28,221 nt of DNA. It comes from Gemmatimonadales bacterium. GTDB lineage: Bacteria > Gemmatimonadota > Gemmatimonadetes > Gemmatimonadales > GWC2-71-9. The stretch is from positions 1-28,221 of the forward strand of contig JACKDA010000020.1 in the NCBI GenBank assembly GCA_020633775.1, written 5' to 3'. The notes under the pieces were generated by a model. That model was not told the origin of the DNA and did no database searches. It saw only the letters and a program-made list of their open reading frames with translations. Shown one piece after another: positions 1 to 7,199 of this stretch. Within the stretch, counting starts at the first letter, position 1. Each line of letters opens with the position of its first letter. The position numbers and the translations under genes are program-made.

Positions 1-738
1 ATCCGCAAGACCTACGGCCGCTTCGAGGCGGTCAAGGGACTCGACCTCGAGATCCGCCGCGGCGAGCTGTTCGGCTTCCTCGGGCCCAACGGCGCGGGCA
101 AGACCACCACGCTCCGGATGATCGCCGGGATCCTGGCCCCGACCAGTGGCCGGCTCGAGATCGGCGGGATCAACCTGCTGAGCGACCCGATCGGCGCGAA
201 GGCGCTCCTCGGCTACATCCCCGACCGGCCCTTCGTCTATGACAAGCTGACCGGGGCCGAGTTCCTCCGCTTCACCGCCGCGCTGTTCGGGCAGGATGGC
301 GCCGAGATCGAGCGACGGATCGACGAGCTGCTCGACCTGTTCGAGCTCACCCGCTGGAAGCACGAGCTGACCGAATCGTATTCGCACGGCATGCGGCAGA
401 AGCTGATCATCGCCAGTGCGTTCGTGCACCGGCCGGAGGTGATCGTCGTCGACGAGCCGACGGTCGGCCTCGACCCGAAGAGCGCGCGGCTCCTGAAGAC
501 GCTGTTCCGCGCGTTCGTCGAGAAGGGCGGCACGATCCTCATGAGCACCCACTCGCTCGACATCGTCGAGGGGTTCTGCGACCGGATCGGGATCATCACC
601 CACGGCGAGCTCGCGGCCTGCGGCACGATGGACGAGCTGCGGGAACAGGCGGCGAGCGACGGCGCGCACCTGGAGGAGCTCTTCCTGCGCCTCACCGGCG
701 AGCACATCGAACCCGACCTCGATGCCGTCCTCGGCTAG
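1..738 (+). CDS. ABC transporter ATP-binding protein (5' truncated by window edge)
   Basis: The reading frame is open from base 1, so the true start lies upstream of the window. The visible 245 residues hold a near-complete ABC ATPase domain. The Walker A motif GPNGAGKT is at visible residues 28-35, the family signature appears as the variant SHGMRQK instead of LSGGQ, and Walker B with the catalytic Glu reads VIVVDEPTVGLD. A switch-type His follows in MSTHS. The C-terminus (CGTMDELREQA onward) resembles ABC-2-type exporters. The protein would hydrolyse ATP on the cytoplasmic face to drive the membrane permease encoded next, which overlaps this gene by 17 bases. The substrate cannot be read from sequence. 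It is not CcmA as far as can be seen: it lies on the opposite strand from the ccm genes and is paired with its own permease. Confidence 0.93.
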   Translation: MRKTYGRFEAVKGLDLEIRRGELFGFLGPNGAGKTTTLRMIAGILAPTSGRLEIGGINLLSDPIGAKALLGYIPDRPFVYDKLTGAEFLRFTAALFGQDGAEIERRIDELLDLFELTRWKHELTESYSHGMRQKLIIASAFVHRPEVIVVDEPTVGLDPKSARLLKTLFRAFVEKGGTILMSTHSLDIVEGFCDRIGIITHGELAACGTMDELREQAASDGAHLEELFLRLTGEHIEPDLDAVLG

Positions 739-2440
739 GCGCCCCCGGCCGCGGCAGCCGGGCTTCCTCGCGCTCACCTCGCCCAAGTGGCGCAGCGCGC
801 TCGCGCGCCTCCGCCCCCGGGCCGGGGAGGAGCGTGGCGGCCGGGGCGTCCTCCTCGGCGTGGCCGGGAGCCTCTTCCTCGCGGTCGCCTTCTACATCTC
901 GTTCCGGACCGTGGGCTACTTCCGCAGCGTCCCCGAGATCGGCCCGCTGCTGGCGGCGAAGCTGCTCGGCATGGCGTTCCTCGCCTTCGGCTCGATCCTG
1001 CTGCTGTCGAACCTGGTCAGTGCGTTGTCCACCTTCTTCCTGGCCCGCGACCTCGACCTGCTGGTCGCGGCACCGGTGGACTGGGGGCGGTTCTACCTGG
1101 CCAAGCTCGCGGAGACGATCGTCCATTCCTCGTGGATGGTCGGCCTGCTCGCGCTGCCCCTGCTCACCGCCTACGGGGTGGTGTGGGGCGGCGGCCCGCT
1201 CTTCCCGCTGGTCGCCCTCGGCGCGTTCATCCCGTTCCTCGTCATTCCCGCGGTGATCGGCACCGGGATCACGCTGCTGCTGGTGAACATCTTCCCCGCG
1301 CGGCGGACCCGCGACCTCCTCGGCCTCGTGACGATCGCCGCGGCGGGGGCGCTGGTCCTCGGCCTCCGGCTGCTGCGGCCCGAGCAGCTCGCGCGGCCGG
1401 AGGGGTTCCAGTCGCTCGTCGACTTCATCGCCGTGCTGCGCGCCCCCTCGCACGCGCTGCTGCCCACCGAATGGGCGGCGGCGATGATCATGAACTGGCT
1501 GACGCGGGTCGCCGACCCGCTGCCGGTGGCGCTGCTGTGGAGCACCGCGGGCGCGTTCGTCGTCATCGGCGCGTCGCTGCACCGGCGGTTGTATGCGAGT
1601 GGTTTCGCGCGGGCGCAGGAGGGGGCCGACAGCGTCGCCCGCGGCGAGGCCACCGCCACGCTGTTCCGCCGCCTGCTGCCGGGGATGCCGGCGATGCGGC
1701 GCGAGTTCGTGCTCAAGGACCTGCGCGTCTTCTTCCGCGACTCCACCCAATGGAGCCAGCTGATCCTCCTCGGCGTGCTCGTGGCGGTGTACCTGATCAA
1801 CATCCGCGCGCTGCCGCTGTTCACCGGCGAGGAGGTCCCGGTCTTCCTGGTGACGCTGATCGTGTTCCTCAACCAGGGGCTCGCGGGCTTCGTGATCGCC
1901 GCCGTGGCGGCGCGGTTCATCTTCCCCTCGGTGTCGCTCGAGGGGCGCCTCCTCTGGCTGCTCCGGTCCTCGCCGCTCGACCCGCGGGCGATGCTGCGCA
2001 GCAAGTATGTCGTCGGCGTGCTGCCGCTGCTGGTGCTCTCGCTGATCCTCACCGTCACCACGAACACCATCCTGCGCGCCTCGCCGTTCATGATGTGGGT
2101 CAGCATCGCGACGGTGGCCGGGTACACGCTGGCGGTGAGCGGGCTCGCGCTGGGCATCGGGACGCTGTACCCGCAGTACGGCAGCGAGAACGCGGCGCAG
2201 ATCCCCACCTCCTTCGGCGGGCTGGTCTTCATGCTGCTCGCCATCGCGCTCCTCGGCGCGGTCATCGTGCTCGAGGCGATGCCGGTGATCGAGTACCTGC
2301 GCACCCTGAACGACAGCGGCGAGGGGCGGATCGGACCCACGGGCGTCCTCGCGTTCACCGGGGCGGCGGTGGTGGCGATCGTGATGGCCTGGCTGCCGAT
2401 GTCGCGCGCCGTGCGACAACTCGAGCGCCTGGAGGCCTGA
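722..2440 (+). CDS. ABC transporter permease, large multi-spanning membrane protein
   Basis: This 572-residue protein starts at an ATG inside the end of the ATPase gene, a 17-base overlap that implies translational coupling. After a basic N-terminus (about residues 1-40) it shows many long hydrophobic stretches, for example near residues 42-65, 75-100, 135-190, 200-220, 350-400, 430-480 and 500-560. These are separated by short basic loops, as expected of an ABC-2-type permease with around 12 or more segments. The middle part (about residues 285-345) is a hydrophilic cytoplasmic loop. No periplasmic binding protein gene is adjacent, which favours export. I recognise the general type but no specific subfamily or substrate. 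A terminator-like hairpin follows the gene. Confidence 0.8.
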   Translation: MPSSARRPRPRQPGFLALTSPKWRSALARLRPRAGEERGGRGVLLGVAGSLFLAVAFYISFRTVGYFRSVPEIGPLLAAKLLGMAFLAFGSILLLSNLVSALSTFFLARDLDLLVAAPVDWGRFYLAKLAETIVHSSWMVGLLALPLLTAYGVVWGGGPLFPLVALGAFIPFLVIPAVIGTGITLLLVNIFPARRTRDLLGLVTIAAAGALVLGLRLLRPEQLARPEGFQSLVDFIAVLRAPSHALLPTEWAAAMIMNWLTRVADPLPVALLWSTAGAFVVIGASLHRRLYASGFARAQEGADSVARGEATATLFRRLLPGMPAMRREFVLKDLRVFFRDSTQWSQLILLGVLVAVYLINIRALPLFTGEEVPVFLVTLIVFLNQGLAGFVIAAVAARFIFPSVSLEGRLLWLLRSSPLDPRAMLRSKYVVGVLPLLVLSLILTVTTNTILRASPFMMWVSIATVAGYTLAVSGLALGIGTLYPQYGSENAAQIPTSFGGLVFMLLAIALLGAVIVLEAMPVIEYLRTLNDSGEGRIGPTGVLAFTGAAVVAIVMAWLPMSRAVRQLERLEA

Positions 2441-2514
2441 GGCACCCCGCGCGAGACGGCGCCCGACCGCACTCCCGCGTGCCTCGGCACGCCCCCGCCC
2501 GCGACCACCATGCG

Positions 2515-2553
2515 ACCGCACCCGGCACTCCGCCCGGTGCGGTTTCCTGTTCT
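2515..2553 (+). terminator. Probable intrinsic terminator after the ABC permease
   Basis: ACCGCACC (2515-2522) pairs with GGTGCGGT (2536-2543), and a T-rich stretch TTTCCTGTTCT follows at 2543-2553. A second small hairpin, GCGTGC-CTCG-GCACGC, lies upstream at 2477-2492. Together they sit between the permease stop and the lipoprotein start, so they likely end the transporter transcript. The tail is not a pure T run, so this call is moderate. Confidence 0.5.
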
Positions 2554-2565
2554 GGGGAGGTCGCC

Positions 2566-3765
2566 ATGCGGTTCCGCTCTGCTCTGCCCACCCTCCTGCT
2601 CGGCGCCGTGGTCGCCTGCAGCGAGTCCACCCCCACCCCGGCCGCCCTCGACGGACCGCCCGTGACGGTCCCCGTGCCGGCCCGCGAGCGCCTCGCGGCG
2701 CGCCTCGCCGTCGCACTCGATGATCCCGCGGTGCGGGCCTCGCTCGCCGACCGGTTCGCCCACTCGCATGCCCCCGAGGGGAAGCTCCAGTTCCAGGCCC
2801 TCGTCCGCACCGCCGATCGCCAGTTGCTGGCGCGGCTGGCGAGCGTCGGGGGCGGCACGATGGCGGAGCTGCTCGCCGACCTCGACGCCGCGCGGGGCCT
2901 CGAGCTCTACCTGCCCGTCCCCGCCCATCGCGAGGCGTGGCACGGGGGTGAGGAGTTCCTCGTCGCGACGCTCGAACACGACGGCGAGCGTCCGGTGGCG
3001 TTCGATGCCGCGGGCCGACGCTCGCTCCTCGACGCCGACCGGCCCCCCGCGACGCCGGTGCTCGCCCTCGTGCCGCAGGAGTTCGACTTCACCGGGGGTC
3101 GGCCCGAGCTCGCGCTCGCCTGCTGGGATGCCTGCGGCGTCGCGAACAACGACCTCGGGGCATCGGGTGGTGGCTCGGTCGGCACCAAGGGGCTCTACCT
3201 CGTCGCGACCCACTTCGAGGATGACTTCGAGAGCTGGCTGAAGGGGAGCCCGGAGTACGAGTTCCACGTCTATGGCGAGGTGGCCGGCGACGCCGAGCAG
3301 CTGAGCTGCACCGGCGAGCACGCCGGCGGGGTGTACACCTGGGACACCAACGCGCGCGACTGGCGCGGCAGCGTGGCGCTCCTGTCGGAGACCGACATCC
3401 AGCTCTACACGGCGCGGAGTTCCAAGGATGTCGTGCGGATCGTCGCCTGGGAGGATGACGACACGGCGTGCGTCCCGGTCGCGGACGGCGACTACCTCAC
3501 CAGCATCGTGAAGGCGCTGGACACCTTCTTCCAGAAGTGGACCGGCGCTCGCGTGAAGCCGACGCTGCCCAAGGGGATCGAGGCCGCCTACGCCGCCTAT
3601 GGCCTGGCCCGGGCCGCGCGCAACGTGATCCTCACCAGCGACGACCTGATCGGCCACGGCGTGGAGGCGTCCATCGCCGGGTGGGCACCCGGCGGGGCGA
3701 ACTTCGTGCTCAAGGGTGACGGGGCGCGCACCACCGGCTGGTTCGAGACGGTGTACCGGAAGTGA
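2566..3765 (+). CDS. Predicted lipoprotein of unknown function
   Basis: The chosen ATG at 2566 gives 399 residues and has a good ribosome binding site (GGGGAGG, 2554-2560). The N-terminus MRFRSALPTLLLGAVVACSE is a lipoprotein signal peptide with a lipobox ending at Cys17, so the product should be an exported, lipid-anchored protein. The rest is soluble. It begins with a helical region rich in Ala, Leu and Arg (about residues 35-100). A mixed region follows with Cys pairs (CWDACG near residue 190, one Cys near 247, one near 302) that could form disulfides outside the cytoplasm. I cannot assign a catalytic motif or family with confidence. It is transcribed alone: terminator-like hairpins lie upstream, and the convergent ccm operon ends 7 bases downstream. 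Longer upstream extensions of this frame are antisense-like noise over the permease gene. Confidence 0.75.
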   Translation: MRFRSALPTLLLGAVVACSESTPTPAALDGPPVTVPVPARERLAARLAVALDDPAVRASLADRFAHSHAPEGKLQFQALVRTADRQLLARLASVGGGTMAELLADLDAARGLELYLPVPAHREAWHGGEEFLVATLEHDGERPVAFDAAGRRSLLDADRPPATPVLALVPQEFDFTGGRPELALACWDACGVANNDLGASGGGSVGTKGLYLVATHFEDDFESWLKGSPEYEFHVYGEVAGDAEQLSCTGEHAGGVYTWDTNARDWRGSVALLSETDIQLYTARSSKDVVRIVAWEDDDTACVPVADGDYLTSIVKALDTFFQKWTGARVKPTLPKGIEAAYAAYGLARAARNVILTSDDLIGHGVEASIAGWAPGGANFVLKGDGARTTGWFETVYRK

Positions 3766-3772
3766 GGGCCGC

Positions 3773-4093
3773 CTAGCGCGCCCGGCCGCACCGCCCGCAG
3801 AAGCGGTCGCGATCCGCCATCGGCCCGCCGCACTGGGCGCAGCCGGCGAGGGTCGCGATCGCGGCGGACTGGTACCGCGCGCTGAGCGTCGCGAAGTCCT
3901 CGTCCGAGAGCTTGCCGGTCGCCCGATCGAACTCGATCTCCTTGAGCGCGAGGAGGGCCCGCCCACGGGCGGTCTCCTCGGCATCGGGCGGCTGGTAGGG
4001 CTCCGGCACCGTCGGCGACGGCAGCAGCAGCGGCTGGAGCACGAGGAACAGCAGGGCGAGGGCGACCAGGCCCGCGGCGATCGCCTCGGCCAT
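3773..4093 (-). CDS. Small membrane protein with zinc ribbon, CcmI-like, last gene of ccm operon
   Basis: The 106-residue product starts at ATG 4093, whose last base region overlaps the CcmH-like stop (TGATG), so translation is coupled. It has one N-terminal membrane segment (about residues 5-24). A helical region follows (about 45-80, with KEIEFDRATGKLSDEDF) like the segment after the membrane anchor in CcmI/CycH-type proteins. The C-terminus is a zinc ribbon with Cys85, Cys88, Cys99 and Cys102 (CAQC...CGRC). The position after ccmH supports a role in cytochrome c maturation, possibly in handling apocytochrome or stabilising the heme lyase. That role is inferred from context. A full CcmI would be much longer and carry TPR repeats, which are absent here. 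Confidence 0.8.
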   Translation of the reverse strand: MAEAIAAGLVALALLFLVLQPLLLPSPTVPEPYQPPDAEETARGRALLALKEIEFDRATGKLSDEDFATLSARYQSAAIATLAGCAQCGGPMADRDRFCGRCGRAR

Positions 4094-4674
4094 CAGGCGT
4101 CCACCTCGTCGAGGGCGCGCCGCAGCTCCGCGAGCTGGTCCTCGTCGGGACGCGTCGCGGTGGGCCCGGTGGCCGCCGGGGTCGGCACCGCGCCGGGCGC
4201 CTTGCGCCGCATGATCCACGCGGTGAGCCCGAGCAGTCCGGCCGCCATCAGCAACCCGGGCAGCAGGTACCCGGTCAGGTTGAACCCCTCGGCGGGCGGC
4301 GCCATCAGGATCGACTCGCCTTCGCGCGCGACGAACGTCGCGATGATCTGCTCGGGCGTCTGGCCGGCCGTGTAGAGGGCGACGATCTCCTTGTGCAGCG
4401 CCGGCGAGAAGGTGCAGGTGAAGTCGGTCGTGCGGCAGGTGTAGATGTCGAGGGTGCAGCCGCAGGTGCAGCGCAGCCGGCGCTCGAGGGCGATGATGAC
4501 CGCGTCGCTGTCCATCGCGGTGAGCGAGTCACGAACGCGGCCGACCGTGAACGGGTCCCGCAGCGGGTCGGCGTCAGGCGCCACCGGCACGGCAGGTGCC
4601 TCGTCCTGGGCCCGGAGCACCGCAGGGACCAGCGCGACCGCGCCGAGCGCGAGGAAACGGCGGCGGTCGATCAC
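4093..4674 (-). CDS. ccmH: CcmH-like cytochrome c biogenesis protein with CxCxC motif
   Basis: The 193-residue protein starts at GTG 4674, overlapping the ccmF stop as GTGA. Its N-terminus MIDRRRFLALGAVALVPAVL is a signal sequence or anchor that begins RRRF, reminiscent of Tat signals. A periplasmic CcmH-type domain follows (about residues 45-125), with LRCTCGC at 67-73 and further Cys80 and Cys87. A second membrane segment lies at about 134-154, and the tail is charged. Classical proteobacterial CcmH carries LRCxxC and acts as a thiol reductant for apocytochrome CxxCH. Here the spacing is CxCxC, a variant seen in non-proteobacterial relatives. Features such as HKEIVALYTAGQTPEQIIATF match the CcmH helical bundle. 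The assignment to the family is firm; the chemistry of the extra cysteines is unknown. Confidence 0.88.
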   Translation of the reverse strand: MIDRRRFLALGAVALVPAVLRAQDEAPAVPVAPDADPLRDPFTVGRVRDSLTAMDSDAVIIALERRLRCTCGCTLDIYTCRTTDFTCTFSPALHKEIVALYTAGQTPEQIIATFVAREGESILMAPPAEGFNLTGYLLPGLLMAAGLLGLTAWIMRRKAPGAVPTPAATGPTATRPDEDQLAELRRALDEVDA

Positions 4675-6719
4675 GCCCCCACCTCGGCGCCGGTGAGCGG
4701 CACGCCGTAGCCGGCCTGCGCGTCATCGAGCACGGCCCGCTTGGTCCGGATCTGCGGCCCACCGGGCCACATGGCGAGCAACCCGCCGGCCAGCAGGATC
4801 ACGCCGCCGATCCAGAACCAGTTCACCAGCGGGATGATGCTGATCTCGAAGCGCGAGCGCTCGGTGCCGTCGGGGGTCCCGGCGTACACCACGTAGAGGT
4901 CTTCCTGCAGGTTCGAGATCAGGCCGACCTCGGTGCTCGGCTCGAAGGTGCGCTGGCCGAACGAGTCGACGTGCTGGCGCTTCTCGGAGACCGTCGTGCC
5001 GAGGGGCGTCCCGCCGCGCGACACCTCGAGGGTGGCGGCGCTGACCTGGCGGTTGAGCTGGGCGTACTGCGACACGCCGAGGAAGGTGAACGTCACCTCG
5101 TGCCCGAACGGGGAGGCGAGCGTCACCGACTCGCCCGGCACCATCTCGTGGCTCTCCTTGATCTTGAAGCCCTGCCCGACCGCCGCCACGAAGTAGCAGA
5201 CCACGCCGACGTGCACGATGTAGCCGCCGTAGCGGCGGCGGTTGCGGGCCATCAGCCGCCCGAGCGCCAGCACGGCGTTCTCGCCGTGCATGCTCATCCG
5301 CGCCCGGATCCCGCGCCCGAACTCCTGCGCGATGGTGGCGAGCACGAAGCCGGCGAGCGCGATGGTCATGAGGGTGTAGCCGCGCAGCCCGAACGCCGCG
5401 GCCGCCATCAGCGTCAGCGCGAAGGTCGCGCCCGGCACGATGAACTGCCGCTGGAGGTTCCGCGCGCTCGCCTTGCGCCAGGCGATGAGCGGGCCGACCC
5501 CGGTCAGGAAGAGGAGGAACAGCCCCAGCGGGATGTTGACCCGCTCGAAGAACGGCGGGCCCACCGTCAGCTTCACCCCGCGCACCGCCTCGGAGATGAT
5601 CGGGAACAGGGTGCCCCAGAGCACGCTGAACGCGATCCCGACGAGGGCGAGGTTGTTGAACAGGAAGGCCGCCTCGCGCGAGGCGACCGCCTCGAGGGTG
5701 GCGTCCGGGGTGAGCGACTCCCAGCGGGTGTAGAGCAGCGTGAAGGAGAGGATCGCCGTCACCAGCAGGAACGCGAGGAAGAAGTACCCCACGCTCGACT
5801 GGGTGAAGGAGTGCACCGACGCGATCACGCCGCTGCGGGTGATGAAGGTGCCGAAGATGCTGAGGAGGAACGTGCCGATGATCAGGCTCATGTTCCACCG
5901 CTTGAGCATCCCGCGCTTCTCCTGGATCATCACCGAGTGGAGGAACGCCGTGAGGGTGAGCCACGGGTGGAACGAGGCGTTCTCGACCGGGTCCCACGCC
6001 CAGACGCCGCCCCAGCCGAGCTCGAGGTAGGCCCACCACATCCCGATCGTGATCCCGACCGAGAGGAAGATCCAGGAGACGATCGCCCACTTCCGCATCG
6101 CGATGATCCAGCCGGCGTCGAGCTTGCGCGCGAGCAGCGCGGCGATCGCGAACGCGAACGGGATCGTCAGCGAGATGTAGCCGAGGTAGAGCATCGGCGG
6201 GTGCGCGATCATCCCCGGGTTCTGCAGCTGCGGATTGAGGCCGCGGCCGTCGGGCGGGGTGAAGGCGAGCCGCTCGAACGGGTTGCCGCCCTCGCCGAAG
6301 AGCATCACCGAGATGAAGAACGCCGCGACGAGGTTGGTGATCCCGGCGACGTAGGGGAGCAGGTCGCGGAACCGGGGCGGGGTCAGCCACTGGGCCAGCG
6401 CGCCGAAGATGGCGAGCACGACGGCCCAGAAGAGGAGCGAGCCCTTCTGCCCGGCCCAGAACGCCGAGATCAGGTAGTACTCGGGCAGGTTGCGGGAGGT
6501 GTAGCTCGCGACGTACTCGATGTTGAAGTCGTGCGAGAAGATGCCCTTCCACAGCGCGGCGGCGGCGACGAGCATCGCGACCAGCACGGCGTAGCTGCCG
6601 CGGCGGATCGTGAGGGCGACGTCGGGACGCTCCTGCCAGCGCGTCAGGAAGGCGAGCCCGGCGCTCCAGAGGCCGAGGATGAACCCGGCCCAGAGCGCGA
6701 ACTGTCCCAGCAGCGTCAC
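4671..6719 (-). CDS. ccmF: Cytochrome c heme lyase subunit CcmF
   Basis: This 682-residue polytopic membrane protein is the heme lyase core of System I cytochrome c maturation, which moves heme from holo-CcmE to apocytochrome on the outer face of the membrane. The tryptophan-rich WWD domain is clear at about residues 228-251 (MWWAYLELGWGGVWAWDP), followed by ENASFHPWL. Another conserved CcmF segment, MIAHPPMLYLGY, is at about 170-181. The remaining sequence is about 15 hydrophobic segments with a periplasmic C-terminal domain (about 490-640). The length matches the family (about 650 residues). The GTG start at 6719 lies 7 bases after the ccmE stop, and the 3' end overlaps the CcmH-like gene by four bases (GTGA), so the operon is tightly coupled. 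Confidence 0.97.
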   Translation of the reverse strand: MTLLGQFALWAGFILGLWSAGLAFLTRWQERPDVALTIRRGSYAVLVAMLVAAAALWKGIFSHDFNIEYVASYTSRNLPEYYLISAFWAGQKGSLLFWAVVLAIFGALAQWLTPPRFRDLLPYVAGITNLVAAFFISVMLFGEGGNPFERLAFTPPDGRGLNPQLQNPGMIAHPPMLYLGYISLTIPFAFAIAALLARKLDAGWIIAMRKWAIVSWIFLSVGITIGMWWAYLELGWGGVWAWDPVENASFHPWLTLTAFLHSVMIQEKRGMLKRWNMSLIIGTFLLSIFGTFITRSGVIASVHSFTQSSVGYFFLAFLLVTAILSFTLLYTRWESLTPDATLEAVASREAAFLFNNLALVGIAFSVLWGTLFPIISEAVRGVKLTVGPPFFERVNIPLGLFLLFLTGVGPLIAWRKASARNLQRQFIVPGATFALTLMAAAAFGLRGYTLMTIALAGFVLATIAQEFGRGIRARMSMHGENAVLALGRLMARNRRRYGGYIVHVGVVCYFVAAVGQGFKIKESHEMVPGESVTLASPFGHEVTFTFLGVSQYAQLNRQVSAATLEVSRGGTPLGTTVSEKRQHVDSFGQRTFEPSTEVGLISNLQEDLYVVYAGTPDGTERSRFEISIIPLVNWFWIGGVILLAGGLLAMWPGGPQIRTKRAVLDDAQAGYGVPLTGAEVGA

Positions 6720-6726
6720 GAGAACC

Positions 6727-7155
6727 TCACGTCGAGGTGGGGGCCTGCTCGTCCCAGGCGGCCTCGTAGCGGGAGCCGCACTTGGCGATCACGTCGGTGG
6801 CCTGGAAGACGTTGTTGCGGTCGAACTTCCCCTCGACGACGACATCGATGTCGTTCTCGTCGGTGAAGGTGTCGGGCACGATGCCGACATAGGTGACCGG
6901 GAACTCGTGGGTGCCGTCGCTGATCCGGAAGTCGACCCGGCTGGCCGCATCGTCGCGGTGGATCGACCCCTTCACGACCTTCGCCGCGACCTTGAGGCCG
7001 ACGTCGTGGAAGGACGGATCCTGCTGGGTGCGCTCGACCAGCTGGGTCGGCGTGAGGAAGTAGGTCCCGGTCTGCTTGACGCCCTCGACGATCAAGAGGG
7101 TCACGCTGCCGAGGATGACGGCGGCGCCGAGGGCGAACTTGGTGCTGGGCTTCAT
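6727..7155 (-). CDS. ccmE: Heme chaperone CcmE, CxxxY variant
   Basis: The 142-residue product starts at ATG 7155 behind an excellent ribosome binding site (AGGAGGTG, 7164-7171). It has one N-terminal membrane anchor (about residues 6-23) and a periplasmic OB-fold domain. This carries the conserved CcmE segments TGTYFLTPTQLVE and VDFRISDGTHEFPVTYVGIVP, then DVVVEGKF. CcmE carries heme covalently from CcmC to CcmF. In the textbook protein a histidine in an HxxxY motif binds heme. Here the matching stretch reads AKCGSRYEA, with Cys126 (codon 6778-6780) and Tyr130, so the histidine is replaced by cysteine. Such CxxxY CcmE proteins are known from Desulfovibrio and archaea. First gene of a ccmE-ccmF-ccmH-ccmI-like operon; ccmA-D and ccmG are not in the window. 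Confidence 0.95.
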   Translation of the reverse strand: MKPSTKFALGAAVILGSVTLLIVEGVKQTGTYFLTPTQLVERTQQDPSFHDVGLKVAAKVVKGSIHRDDAASRVDFRISDGTHEFPVTYVGIVPDTFTDENDIDVVVEGKFDRNNVFQATDVIAKCGSRYEAAWDEQAPTST

Positions 7156-7183
7156 GGCGATGCACCTCCTGGGGTACCCCGGA

Positions 7184-7189
7184 ATTATA
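7184..7189 (-). promoter_or_regulatory. -10 box of the ccm operon promoter
   Basis: On the minus strand the intergenic space between glpK and ccmE reads GCTATAATTCC, a perfect TATAAT -10 hexamer. No good TTGACA-like -35 is seen at 16-18 bases upstream (that DNA is the 3' end of glpK). Transcription would begin near 7177, leaving a short leader that contains AGGAGGTG before the ccmE ATG. Unlike several other promoters in this window, this one has a normal leader with a ribosome binding site. Confidence 0.6.
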
Positions 7190-7199
7190 GCGACGTCGC

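Noticed and set aside
1..2440. CcmAB heme exporter for the ccm operon
   Set aside because: The ATPase-permease pair is on the opposite strand and the permease is a 572-residue protein, far larger than CcmB.
692..2716. Long antisense reading frame opposite the ABC permease, and the plus-strand frame from 787
   Set aside because: Compositional artefacts of GC-rich codon-position bias: Arg/Ala/Pro-rich translation, no motif. Only the 3' part (from 2566) of the plus frame is real, as the lipoprotein.
4596..6866. Very long plus-strand reading frame antisense to ccmF
   Set aside because: Translation is Arg/Glu/His/Asp-rich without motifs and lies opposite a textbook CcmF.
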